From the NCBI GenBank assembly GCA_017501805.1, contig JAFVWG010000156.1, positions 1 to 5,881 on the forward strand: 5,881 bases of DNA, in the 5' to 3' direction. Source of the stretch: Oscillospiraceae bacterium (lineage in GTDB: Bacteria > Bacillota > Clostridia > Oscillospirales > Oscillospiraceae). The first letter of the stretch is position 1, and every line of letters begins with the position of its first letter. Of the stretch, positions 1 to 5,193 are shown piece by piece. A model generated the notes under the pieces. The model saw only the letters and a list, made by a program, of their open reading frames with translations, was not told the DNA's origin and ran no database searches. Both the position numbers and the translations under genes were made by a program.

Positions 1-356
1 CGTTTGAAAATATCGCTAAATATCGTTCCGGAAATGTCGGAGATTCAGAGGTAGCTCGAAACGAGCTTAGTGGACAGGTTGACACGCTCTCCAGAGACAT
101 TAACATCGCTGTAGAAAATTATCCTGATCTTGCGGCACACAGAGAGATTGCCGATGCAATGCAGCAGAATATGTATTTACAGAGAGAAATCACAGCCGCA
201 AGAGAGTTGTATAACGACACAATTAACGAATGGAATAAGGATATCTTTGCATGGCCTACGAAGAAAATCGTAGCGGCCAAGAATGGCTACACAACGAGAA
301 TACCTTTTGCTGCTTCAAAAGAAATCAAAGATCAGGCAAAAGCGGTTTTCTTTTAA
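1..356 (+). CDS. LemA family protein, C-terminal part (5' end outside window)
   Basis: The reading frame is open from the first complete codon at base 3 to TAA at 354-356, giving about 117 residues with no start in view. The visible part matches the C-terminal helical bundle of LemA proteins: a YPDL motif (codons near 120-131), then a long helix with the ITAARELYND stretch and NEWNKDIFAWPTK, which corresponds to the family's aR..YN...yN..i..fP pattern, and a final hydrophobic residue cluster ending in AVFF. LemA proteins are normally about 180-200 residues, with an N-terminal membrane anchor and a helical domain outside the membrane; their biochemical role is not settled. The anchor would lie upstream of this window. 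Composition is unlike the neighbours: about 42% GC and five of seven arginines coded by AGA. The next gene starts 48 nt downstream with no clear terminator between, so co-transcription is likely. The family call is by motif recognition. Confidence 0.85.
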   Translation, partial: FENIAKYRSGNVGDSEVARNELSGQVDTLSRDINIAVENYPDLAAHREIADAMQQNMYLQREITAARELYNDTINEWNKDIFAWPTKKIVAAKNGYTTRIPFAASKEIKDQAKAVFF

Positions 357-404
357 AAAGGCGTAAACAGCTGCAGCAATTCAGCAGAACGGAGGGAGCC
401 GACT

Positions 405-668
405 ATGTACAGACTGGACAGAACCCGCAAATGCAGGATCGTTTTTTGCGTTTTAACAATTGTTTTCCTTGTGCTGTCCGTGTGCGGCTATATGGGCGGC
501 GGGTATGAGATCCTGGAGTACGGCTTTATGAACGAACCGCTGCCATCGATCGTTATGGTATCCTCGTTTTTCTGCGCCTTCATTTGCTTTGCGAGCGTCC
601 TCGGATTGAATGCGCTGGAGAAGGATATCGCCGAATGGCTCAAAATCATCGATCGGAAGGACAAGTGA
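405..668 (+). CDS. Small two-helix membrane protein, unknown function
   Basis: This 87-residue protein has a short basic N-terminus (RLDRTRKCR), a hydrophobic segment at about residues 11-30, a loop with a GGGYEILEYG stretch, a second hydrophobic segment at about 48-67, and a charged C-terminal tail (LEKDIAEWLKIIDRKDK). The positive-inside rule suggests both ends face the cytoplasm. I do not recognise a family. The ATG at 405 is supported by a strong Shine-Dalgarno GGAGGG at 391-396, 8 nt upstream. It lies 48 nt behind the LemA-family gene in the same direction, so it may share that transcript and be a membrane partner, but that is inference from position only. Its GC content is intermediate (about 50%) between the LemA part and the genes after it. 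The clear SD and two well-formed membrane segments argue that it is a real gene. Confidence 0.75.
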   Translation: MYRLDRTRKCRIVFCVLTIVFLVLSVCGYMGGGYEILEYGFMNEPLPSIVMVSSFFCAFICFASVLGLNALEKDIAEWLKIIDRKDK

Positions 669-691
669 GTGATCGTTCTTTCAATGATCGC
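669..691 (+). terminator. Possible weak terminator hairpin after the small membrane gene
   Basis: The arms GATCGTT (671-677) and AATGATC (683-689) can pair with one G-U wobble around a CTTTC loop, and the stem can extend by two more pairs at its base (669-670 with 690-691). It starts directly after the stop codon at 666-668. The following bases (CACGCCTTTCT) are only moderately T-rich, so it would be a weak terminator at best. Its position, before an independent promoter at 704, fits an operon end. Confidence 0.3.
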
Positions 692-703
692 ACGCCTTTC
701 TGA

Positions 704-732
704 TTGACTTCCTGAGGGATATATTTTATAAT
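704..732 (+). promoter_or_regulatory. Sigma-A type promoter for the NagB-like gene
   Basis: A -35 box TTGACT (704-709) and a perfect -10 box TATAAT (727-732) are separated by exactly 17 nt. The expected transcription start is near 739, giving a leader of about 58 nt before the ATG at 797. The promoter lies in the gap after the stop codon at 668, so it makes the NagB-like gene an independent unit. Confidence 0.85.
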
Positions 733-746
733 GTACGGGAAGTAAA

Positions 747-769
747 CGCGGGGGTTTTGCCCTGCCGCG
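747..769 (+). promoter_or_regulatory. GC-rich stem-loop in the 5' leader of the NagB-like gene
   Basis: CGCGG (747-751) pairs with CCGCG (765-769), and GGG (752-754) with CCC (760-762), closing a TTTTG loop and leaving a two-base bulge (TG, 763-764). It begins about 8 nt after the predicted transcription start and ends 11 nt before the Shine-Dalgarno, which it does not mask. It could protect the mRNA 5' end; no T-run follows, so it is not a terminator. No known riboswitch class is recognisable in this short leader. Confidence 0.4.
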
Positions 770-796
770 AACAAGCAGAAGAGGGGAGACTTTACA

Positions 797-1735
797 ATGA
801 ACTTTCTGACAACGGTTAAGAATTCTCTGCTGGAGGGCTTCTATCCCGCCGGCTGGGATATGGCAAAGATCGACGCCTGCTGTGAAAAGGGCGTACAGCG
901 TGAGGATTTCTGGCACAAGGATTTTAATCCTGTCGCCTGCGAGGATATCCACGAGTTTGACGCCAAGATGGGTCACGAGATCGCTCTGCAGATCAAAAAC
1001 GCCCGCGACCGCGGCGAGAAGCTTGCGATGATCATTCCCGTCGGACCGATGGGTATGTACAAATGGGCGGTCTATTTCCTCAAGGAGTGGAACGTCTCCT
1101 GTGACCACGTGACCACCTTCAATATGGACGAGTGGGCGGATGAGAACGGCAACACCCTGCCCGGCACCGACCCCGCTTCGTTTGAATGCTCTATGAAGGA
1201 AGCGTTCTTCAACCCCCTGGGTGAGCTGACTGTTCCCGAGTCGCAGCGCAACTTTGCCCACAAGGACAACCTGCCGACCTACCCGGAAAAAATCGCCAAG
1301 CTGAAGGCGGAGGGCGCGAAGCTCGTTCTGATCTTCGGCATCGGCAGAATGTGCCACATTGCATTTTGGGAGCCGCAGTTTGCCGCCGATTACGCCACCG
1401 AGGCGGAGTGGAAGGCTGCCGACTACCGCATCGGCGCAAAGCTGCATCCGCTGACCATCGAGCAGAACGCCATCACCAGCTTCAAGAGCCGCAGCACCCT
1501 TGTGCCGTGCTTTGCCAACACGGTCGGTCCCGGCCTGCTGTTCCGGGCGGACTACATCATCGGCGGTGCGGACGGCGCGCTCGGACGCGGAATGGGCTGG
1601 CAGGGAATGAGCTTCCTGACCACGCTGCACTACGGACCGAGCATGTGGATCACCTCCTCGTATATGCCGACCTTCCCCGGTAAGCTGTTCTATCTGAAGG
1701 AGCTGGCAGGTCCGCTGGTCCCCGATGTGAACTGA
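797..1735 (+). CDS. Divergent NagB-like sugar-phosphate isomerase/deaminase family protein
   Basis: The 312-residue protein belongs to the NagB/glucosamine-6-phosphate isomerase superfamily. Visible landmarks in order are a sugar-phosphate loop region PVGPMGMYK (81-89), FNMDEW (108-113, with D111 at the position of the NagB catalytic base), DPASFE (125-130), GIGRMCHIAFWEP (181-193) and the FANTVGPGLL stretch (239-248). NagB enzymes convert glucosamine 6-phosphate to fructose 6-phosphate and ammonia and usually have about 240-270 residues; this one has an extra N-terminal region of about 40-50 residues. Several NagB features are altered. The TGGTP phosphate loop is shortened to VGP, the NDG before the ring-opening histidine is RMC (so M185 replaces an Asp), N becomes W in FNEP, and the Lys near the C-terminal SQKA motif is absent. 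H187 and E192 are kept. The fold is clear, the substrate is not, and nagB should not be assumed. The start is supported by GAGGGGAG at 781-788, 8 nt upstream. It has its own promoter and terminator. Confidence 0.85.
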   Translation: MNFLTTVKNSLLEGFYPAGWDMAKIDACCEKGVQREDFWHKDFNPVACEDIHEFDAKMGHEIALQIKNARDRGEKLAMIIPVGPMGMYKWAVYFLKEWNVSCDHVTTFNMDEWADENGNTLPGTDPASFECSMKEAFFNPLGELTVPESQRNFAHKDNLPTYPEKIAKLKAEGAKLVLIFGIGRMCHIAFWEPQFAADYATEAEWKAADYRIGAKLHPLTIEQNAITSFKSRSTLVPCFANTVGPGLLFRADYIIGGADGALGRGMGWQGMSFLTTLHYGPSMWITSSYMPTFPGKLFYLKELAGPLVPDVN

Positions 1736-1754
1736 TCGGCATCCGAACAACAAA

Positions 1755-1789
1755 AAAAGACAGTATGGCGATCTGCCATACTGTCTTTT
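1755..1789 (+). terminator. Strong intrinsic terminator after the NagB-like gene
   Basis: GACAGTATGGC (1759-1769) pairs perfectly with GCCATACTGTC (1775-1785) around a GATCT loop. Flanking AAAA (1755-1758) and TTTT (1786-1789) extend the stem and provide the U-tract. It begins 20 nt after the stop codon. The A-run on the other side makes it formally bidirectional, though no minus-strand gene needs it here. Confidence 0.92.
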
Positions 1790-1797
1790 CTTATATG

Positions 1798-1858
1798 AAC
1801 GTTGAGTTGACATCGAAAAATGCATAAAGTACAATCAATAAGTTAGAAATTCAACGTT
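1798..1858. promoter_or_regulatory. Spaced inverted repeat around the HAD promoter, candidate operator
   Basis: AACGTTGA (1798-1805) is repeated as its exact reverse complement TCAACGTT (1851-1858). The centres are 53 bp apart, close to five helical turns. The left copy sits immediately upstream of the -35 box and the right copy lies in the early leader. This layout would suit a repressor binding both sites, but each half contains the palindrome AACGTT, so an 8-bp match could also be chance. No regulator gene is in the window. Confidence 0.35.
1807..1835 (+). promoter_or_regulatory. Sigma-A type promoter for the HAD hydrolase gene
   Basis: A perfect -35 TTGACA (1807-1812) and a -10 TACAAT (1830-1835) are separated by 17 nt. 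Transcription would start near 1842, leaving a leader of about 43 nt. The promoter lies just after the preceding terminator, so the HAD gene begins a new unit. Confidence 0.85.
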
Positions 1859-1884
1859 TTTGTACAATGAAGGGATGAAGGAAT

Positions 1885-2595
1885 ATGTGCATCAAAGCGG
1901 TGCTGTTTGACTTGGACGGAACGCTGCTTCCGATGGATCAGGATGTGTTTGTAAAGACTTACTTCAAGGGCGTTGCCGCAAAGCTCGCGCCCCGCGGCTA
2001 TGAGCCGAAGGCGCTGATCGACGCGATCTGGGCGGGAACGATGCAGATGATCAAAAACGATGGAAGCTGCACGAACGAAGATGCGTTCTGGAAGTGCTTC
2101 GCTTCGATTTACGGGGAGAAGGCACTTGCGGATATCGTGCTGTTCGAGAGGTTCTACGAAGAAAACTTTGACGCTGTGCAGACGGTGTGCGGCTATGATC
2201 CGCAGGCGGCGGAGACGGTGGAAGCATTCAAAAAAGCAGGGCTTTGCGTCGCGCTTGCAACAAATCCGATCTTCCCCGCGATCGCGACCGAGAAGCGCAT
2301 CCGCTGGGCAGGACTCAAGCCGGAGGATTTTGCCTTCTATACAACCTACGAAAATTCAAAATACTGCAAGCCGAATCTCCGCTATTACGAGGCGCTTCTG
2401 AAAAAGCTCGACGTCGCGCCCGGGGAATGCCTGATGGTGGGCAACGACGTCGGTGACGATATGGTGGCGGCAGAGCTCGGGATGCAGGTCTTTCTGCTGA
2501 CGGACTGCCTTATCAACAAGACCGACAAAGCGGTTTCGGATTTCCCGAACGGCAGTTTCGGGGAACTGCGCGAGTTTGCGGAGCGTTTGATGTGA
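1885..2595 (+). CDS. HAD-superfamily hydrolase, probable phosphatase
   Basis: The 236-residue protein carries all four haloacid-dehalogenase motifs. Motif I is FDLDGT (nucleophile D9, acid/base D11); motif II is ATNP with T126; motif III is K162 in the CKPN stretch; motif IV is GNDVGDD (186-192) with the Mg-binding aspartates. Residues of about 15-100 form a helical cap inserted after motif I, as in subfamily I phosphatases, and the length is typical. Such cytoplasmic enzymes usually remove phosphate from small metabolites via a phospho-aspartate intermediate; the substrate cannot be read from sequence. The ATG at 1885 gives MCIKAVLFDLDGT, the standard spacing to motif I. The best Shine-Dalgarno is AAGGG at 1870-1874 (10 nt away); a second AAGGA at 1878-1882 is too close to be ideal. 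The gene has its own promoter, with a possible operator around it, and its stop codon directly abuts that of the opposing nitroreductase gene. Confidence 0.9.
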   Translation: MCIKAVLFDLDGTLLPMDQDVFVKTYFKGVAAKLAPRGYEPKALIDAIWAGTMQMIKNDGSCTNEDAFWKCFASIYGEKALADIVLFERFYEENFDAVQTVCGYDPQAAETVEAFKKAGLCVALATNPIFPAIATEKRIRWAGLKPEDFAFYTTYENSKYCKPNLRYYEALLKKLDVAPGECLMVGNDVGDDMVAAELGMQVFLLTDCLINKTDKAVSDFPNGSFGELREFAERLM

Positions 2596-3255
2596 TTACG
2601 CCCAGCGGAAGTTTTCGCGTCCGGCACCGAGTTCAAAGTGATATTTGACGATGCCGAGGTCTACCTTGGCGCAGGGAGCGAGACCGGCTTTTGCACGGAC
2701 GAGGCTTCCGTTTCGCGTGAAGCGGAATTTCTGCTGATTGACGGCTGTCGGTGCGAGCAGCGCCGCCTCCAGACCGCGTCTGTACCAGTCGGGTGCATCG
2801 TCGGTCAGATCGCTGACGGCGGAAAGCGGCTTGCTTCGATGCGGCGTGCCCGCAGTCTCGCCATAGCCGAGCGCGATGACCATATAGAGCTTTTCTCCGG
2901 GAGCAAGGTCGAAACGGGCCTTGCTCTTTTTGTAGGTCAGCGCCACCCAGCAGGAGGAGACCCCCAATGCCTGGGCGGTCAGGACCAGCCGCTCTCCGTA
3001 GTAGCCGATCGCCTCATCCCGATCTTTTTCTCCAACGAGGGCGAGGTAGTTTCGGCAGCCGTGAATGACGCCGTAGTGCGGCTTTTCGGCAGAAAATGCT
3101 TCCGGCTCGTCCGTGACGAGCTGCAGGTGCAGACCGCTTTCGCGGTTGCAGAGCGCAAGCTCCTCGCGCAGTGCTGCGACGGCAGCCTCTTGCAGAGGAA
3201 CGTTTGTAAAGCGCCGCACGGAGTGCCGTGCGCGCATCAGTTCAAAGTGATCCAT
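2596..3255 (-). CDS. Nitroreductase family flavoprotein (TM1586-like)
   Basis: The 219-residue protein begins with the FMN-phosphate-binding pattern RARHSVRRF (8-16), typical of the nitroreductase fold. It then shows the ALGVSSCW segment (96-103), an IALGYGE strand (127-133), APTAVNQQ (169-176, the family's APSA.N.Q motif) and the C-terminal DLGIVKYHFELGA stretch (199-211). The last element suits the putative nitroreductase subgroup like Thermotoga TM1586, in which two related half-domains are fused. Family members use FMN and NAD(P)H to reduce nitro or quinone compounds, or have unknown redox roles; the physiological substrate here is unknown. No signal peptide is seen, so it should be cytoplasmic. 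The start at 3255 is supported by AAAGGGG on the minus strand (3264-3270), 8 nt upstream. It is divergent from the DUF853-type ATPase gene and convergent with the HAD gene, with zero bases between the two stop codons. Confidence 0.88.
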   Translation of the reverse strand: MDHFELMRARHSVRRFTNVPLQEAAVAALREELALCNRESGLHLQLVTDEPEAFSAEKPHYGVIHGCRNYLALVGEKDRDEAIGYYGERLVLTAQALGVSSCWVALTYKKSKARFDLAPGEKLYMVIALGYGETAGTPHRSKPLSAVSDLTDDAPDWYRRGLEAALLAPTAVNQQKFRFTRNGSLVRAKAGLAPCAKVDLGIVKYHFELGAGRENFRWA

Positions 3256-3278
3256 TCTGTTCGCCCCTTTCTGTAAGG

Positions 3279-3287
3279 ATCATATCA
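3279..3287 (-). promoter_or_regulatory. Possible extended -10 element for the nitroreductase gene
   Basis: On the minus strand, TATGAT (3284-3279) is preceded by TGA (3287-3285), giving an extended -10. A second, overlapping TATGAT lies at 3289-3284. Neither has a good -35 box at the usual distance; the bases there read TTTTCT or TCTTAT. The resulting leader would be short (about 16-21 nt) but would still include most or all of the Shine-Dalgarno. Confidence 0.35.
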
Positions 3288-3318
3288 TATTTATCTGAAG
3301 AAGAAAATAAGAAAGCGG

Positions 3319-3347
3319 TTGGAAAGCGTGGGTATATGTGTTACAAT
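3319..3347 (+). promoter_or_regulatory. Promoter for the DUF853-type ATPase gene
   Basis: A -35 TTGGAA (3319-3324) and a -10 TACAAT (3342-3347) are 17 nt apart, and TG at 3339-3340 provides an extended -10. Transcription would begin near 3354, giving a leader of about 21 nt. This excludes upstream in-frame ATGs at 3228 and 3336 as starts of the ATPase on this transcript. Confidence 0.7.
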
Positions 3348-3374
3348 CAAGAAAAATGCAAAGGGGATGCCTTT

Positions 3375-4928
3375 ATGTATATGAACGGAATGCTTCGGAT
3401 CGCGCAGAGCGAAACAAAGGATATTTATCTGCTTCCGTCAATGGCGAATCGCCACGGACTGATTGCCGGCGCGACGGGAACGGGCAAAACGATCACGATG
3501 AAGGTGATGGCAGAGTCCTTCTCCGATCTTGGCGTCCCCGTGTTTTTCAGTGACGTCAAGGGCGATCTCAGCGGTATGCTCTGCCCCGGCGCGGATACGG
3601 AGGATATGCAAAAGCGCATCACGCGCTTCGGACTGAATGATTTTGCCTTTCGGGGATACCCGACCCGCTTCTGGGATATCTTCGGAGAGGCGGGACATCC
3701 CGTGCGCGTGACCGTCTCGGATATGGGCCCGCAGCTCCTCGCTGAGCTTCTGGGTCTGACCGAGGTGCAGGCGGGTGTGCTGAGCATTGTGTTCAAGGTT
3801 GCGGACGAGCAGGGGCTGCTGCTTCTGGACCTCAAGGATCTGCGTGCGATGCTGCAGTTTGTGGGGGACAACCGCGCGGAATTCACCACGGTCTACGGCA
3901 ACATTTCCACGGCGAGCATCGGCGCGATCCAGCGTGCGCTCCTGACGCTTGAGGATGAGGGCGGCGCGGCGGTCTTCGGAGAGCCTGCGCTCGATATCCG
4001 AGACTGGATGCGGACGGATGTGGACGGCAGAGGTTTCGTCAATATCCTTGCAAGCCGACGCCTCATTGCAAGCCCCAAGGTCTATGCGATCTTCCTGCTT
4101 TGGCTGCTGACGGAGCTGTTTGAAAAGCTTCCCGAGGTCGGCGACCTCGATAAACCCCGGATGATCTTCTTCTTTGATGAGGCGCATCTGCTGTTTGACG
4201 ATGCGCCCAAGGCGCTCGTGCAGAAGATCGTGCAGGTGGTCAAGTTGATCCGATCCAAGGCGGTCGGCGTGTATTTCGTCACACAGTCGCCCTCCGACAT
4301 CCCGGATGATGTGCTTGCACAGCTCTCCAACCGTGTGCAGCACGGACTTCGCGCGTACACGCCCGCCGAGCAGACTGCCATCCGTGCGGCGGCACGCTCC
4401 TTCCGTGTGAATCCCGCGTTCGATACGGAGGAGGCGCTGCAGAGCCTCGGCACAGGCGAAGCGCTGGTCAGCTTCCTCGAGGAGGATGGGACGCCCTCTG
4501 TTGTGGAGCGGGCGATGATCCTTCCGCCGCAGAGCCTGATGGGTCCTGCGGACGAGTCTGCGGTCAGCCGCGCGATTGCAGCGAGTGAATTCGATCTGAA
4601 ATATCGGGAATGTGTGGACCGCGAGTCCGCCTACGAGATCATTCTGCGCGCGAGCGAGGAGCTGCGCGGACAGCAGCAGGAAGCGGATGCCGAAAAGCCC
4701 GCGCCCCGTACAGGCCGGAGAGGGAAGAGTACCTTCGAAAAGCTTGCCGGAGCCGCGATGTCGTCCGTTGCCAACTCGCTCGGTACGAATCTGATCAACA
4801 CCGCTCTCGGCGGCAGGGTGAGCAGCACCAAGACGATCGCAAAACGCGCGGCGTCGAACGCACTGCGCTCGGCGATGCGCTCCGGCGCGTCCTCTGTCAT
4901 TCGCGGTCTCTTCGGAACGAAGCTCTGA
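3375..4928 (+). CDS. HerA-like P-loop ATPase, DUF853/YjgR family
   Basis: With the start at 3375 the protein has 517 residues, close to the roughly 500 of E. coli YjgR. The N-terminal LRIAQSETKDIYLLPSMANRHG precursor region leads into Walker A, GATGTGKT (32-39). Further on are DVKGDLSG (60-67), a central helical region with the NISTASIGAIQRALLTLE stretch (176-193), Walker B IFFFDEAH (264-271, D268 and E269) and the post-Walker-B TQSPSDIPDDVLAQLSNR (303-320) typical of HerA/FtsK-like motors. After a charged linker (about 430-452) the C-terminus ends in a small- and basic-residue-rich tail with IRGLFGTKL. The family is predicted to be a hexameric DNA-translocating ATPase, but its cellular role is not established. 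The start was chosen because AAGGGG at 3361-3366 lies 8 nt upstream and the promoter -10 lies at 3342; ATG 3381 is an alternative without better spacing. No NurA-type nuclease partner is adjacent. It forms a single-gene unit with its own terminator. Confidence 0.9.
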   Translation: MYMNGMLRIAQSETKDIYLLPSMANRHGLIAGATGTGKTITMKVMAESFSDLGVPVFFSDVKGDLSGMLCPGADTEDMQKRITRFGLNDFAFRGYPTRFWDIFGEAGHPVRVTVSDMGPQLLAELLGLTEVQAGVLSIVFKVADEQGLLLLDLKDLRAMLQFVGDNRAEFTTVYGNISTASIGAIQRALLTLEDEGGAAVFGEPALDIRDWMRTDVDGRGFVNILASRRLIASPKVYAIFLLWLLTELFEKLPEVGDLDKPRMIFFFDEAHLLFDDAPKALVQKIVQVVKLIRSKAVGVYFVTQSPSDIPDDVLAQLSNRVQHGLRAYTPAEQTAIRAAARSFRVNPAFDTEEALQSLGTGEALVSFLEEDGTPSVVERAMILPPQSLMGPADESAVSRAIAASEFDLKYRECVDRESAYEIILRASEELRGQQQEADAEKPAPRTGRRGKSTFEKLAGAAMSSVANSLGTNLINTALGGRVSSTKTIAKRAASNALRSAMRSGASSVIRGLFGTKL

Positions 4929-4936
4929 AAAGGCTT

Positions 4937-4971
4937 AAAAGCGGGATCGGAAAAACGATCCCGCTTTTTTT
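4937..4971 (+). terminator. Strong intrinsic terminator after the ATPase gene
   Basis: GCGGGATCG (4941-4949) pairs perfectly with CGATCCCGC (4956-4964) around a GAAAAA loop. AAAA (4937-4940) precedes it and seven T follow (4965-4971). It starts 8 nt after the stop codon and separates the ATPase from the tRNA promoter at 4994. Confidence 0.95.
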
Positions 4972-4993
4972 CGCAATTGGGCAATATTTGCTC

Positions 4994-5021
4994 TTGACTT
5001 TGTGCTTTCGTGTGCTATAAT
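4994..5021 (+). promoter_or_regulatory. Promoter for tRNA-Thr
   Basis: A -35 TTGACT (4994-4999) and a perfect -10 TATAAT (5016-5021) are separated by 16 nt. TG at 5013-5014 makes it an extended -10. Transcription would start near 5028, about 12 nt before the mature tRNA 5' end. The near-consensus strength is as expected for a stable RNA gene. Confidence 0.88.
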
Positions 5022-5039
5022 AGGCAAGTACTTGCAAGC

Positions 5040-5115
5040 GCTGTTATAGCTCAGTTGGTAGAGCGCGTCATTGGTAATGACGAGGTCGGCAGTTCAAATC
5101 TGCCTAACAGCTCCA
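5040..5115 (+). tRNA. tRNA-Thr (anticodon GGT)
   Basis: A complete 76-nt cloverleaf can be folded by eye. The acceptor stem GCTGTTA (5040-5046) pairs perfectly with TAACAGC (5105-5111). The D-arm is GCTC-AGTTGGTA-GAGC (5049-5064). The anticodon stem CGTCA/TGACG encloses the loop TTGGTAA (5071-5077) with anticodon GGT at 5073-5075, which reads threonine codons ACC and ACT. The variable loop is AGGTC, and the T-arm GGCAG-TTCAAAT-CTGCC (5088-5104) has the conserved TTC. Discriminator T5112 is followed by an encoded CCA (5113-5115), so no nucleotidyl-transferase step is needed for the first CCA. It has a promoter of its own and a terminator 25 nt after the CCA, and looks like a lone tRNA gene, not part of a cluster. 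Confidence 0.97.
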
Positions 5116-5120
5116 GGTAT

Positions 5121-5138
5121 CCGGACGAAACAGTTCGG
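5121..5138 (+). promoter_or_regulatory. Hairpin between tRNA-Thr and its terminator
   Basis: CCGGAC (5121-5126) can pair with GTTCGG (5133-5138), with one G-U pair, around a GAAACA loop. It sits between the tRNA CCA and the terminator stem at 5141, giving two consecutive hairpins. It may act in tRNA 3' trailer processing. The CGGG at 5136-5139 could alternatively pair with CCCG at 5146-5149 in the terminator's left arm, so competition between the structures is conceivable. Functional meaning is not demonstrated. Confidence 0.3.
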
Positions 5139-5140
5139 GA

Positions 5141-5167
5141 AACGCCCCGGGATCCCGGGGCGTTTTT
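5141..5167 (+). terminator. Terminator after tRNA-Thr, perfect palindrome
   Basis: Bases 5141-5164 are a perfect 24-nt palindrome centred on GGGATCCC, with GC-rich arms AACGCCCCGGG and its complement; the central four to six bases would form the loop. T at 5163-5167 gives the U-tract, followed by GTTTT. It lies 26 nt upstream of the histidine phosphatase ATG without covering that gene's Shine-Dalgarno. Confidence 0.9.
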
Positions 5168-5193
5168 GTTTTATGATTCGGGAGGGAGCGCGT

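Noticed and set aside
488..1834. Long minus-strand open frame (448 residues) opposite the NagB-like gene
   Set aside because: It runs antisense through a recognisable gene, its promoter and its terminator, has an arginine/histidine/glycine-rich low-complexity composition with no family motifs, and arises from GC-rich codon positions.
1863..1868. Second TACAAT as an additional promoter for the HAD gene
   Set aside because: The bases 17 nt upstream (AAGTTA) are not a -35 box, and the start would fall at or after the Shine-Dalgarno. Kept only as part of a repeat observation.
2638..3276. Plus-strand open frame opposite the nitroreductase gene
   Set aside because: It is antisense to a gene with clear FMN-fold motifs and a good Shine-Dalgarno, and shows no motif of its own.
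3228..3374. Longer ATPase start at 3228 (or ATG at 3336)
   Set aside because: These starts lie upstream of or within the promoter at 3319-3347, lack a Shine-Dalgarno, and the added residues overlap the divergent gene's 5' end. AAGGGG at 3361-3366 supports 3375.
3438..4343. Minus-strand open frame (301 residues) opposite the ATPase gene
   Set aside because: It shadows the Walker A to Walker B region; its composition is typical of an antisense reading and no start site is visible.
5071..5193. N-terminal extension of the histidine phosphatase to 5071
   Set aside because: It would read through half of the tRNA and its terminator; the RHGET motif needs to be near the N-terminus, and GGAGGG at 5181-5186 supports 5194.
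5040..5193. tRNA 3' end as an integration (att) site for a mobile element
   Set aside because: No integrase gene and no repeat of the tRNA 3' end was seen in the window; the downstream gene is an ordinary metabolic-type phosphatase.
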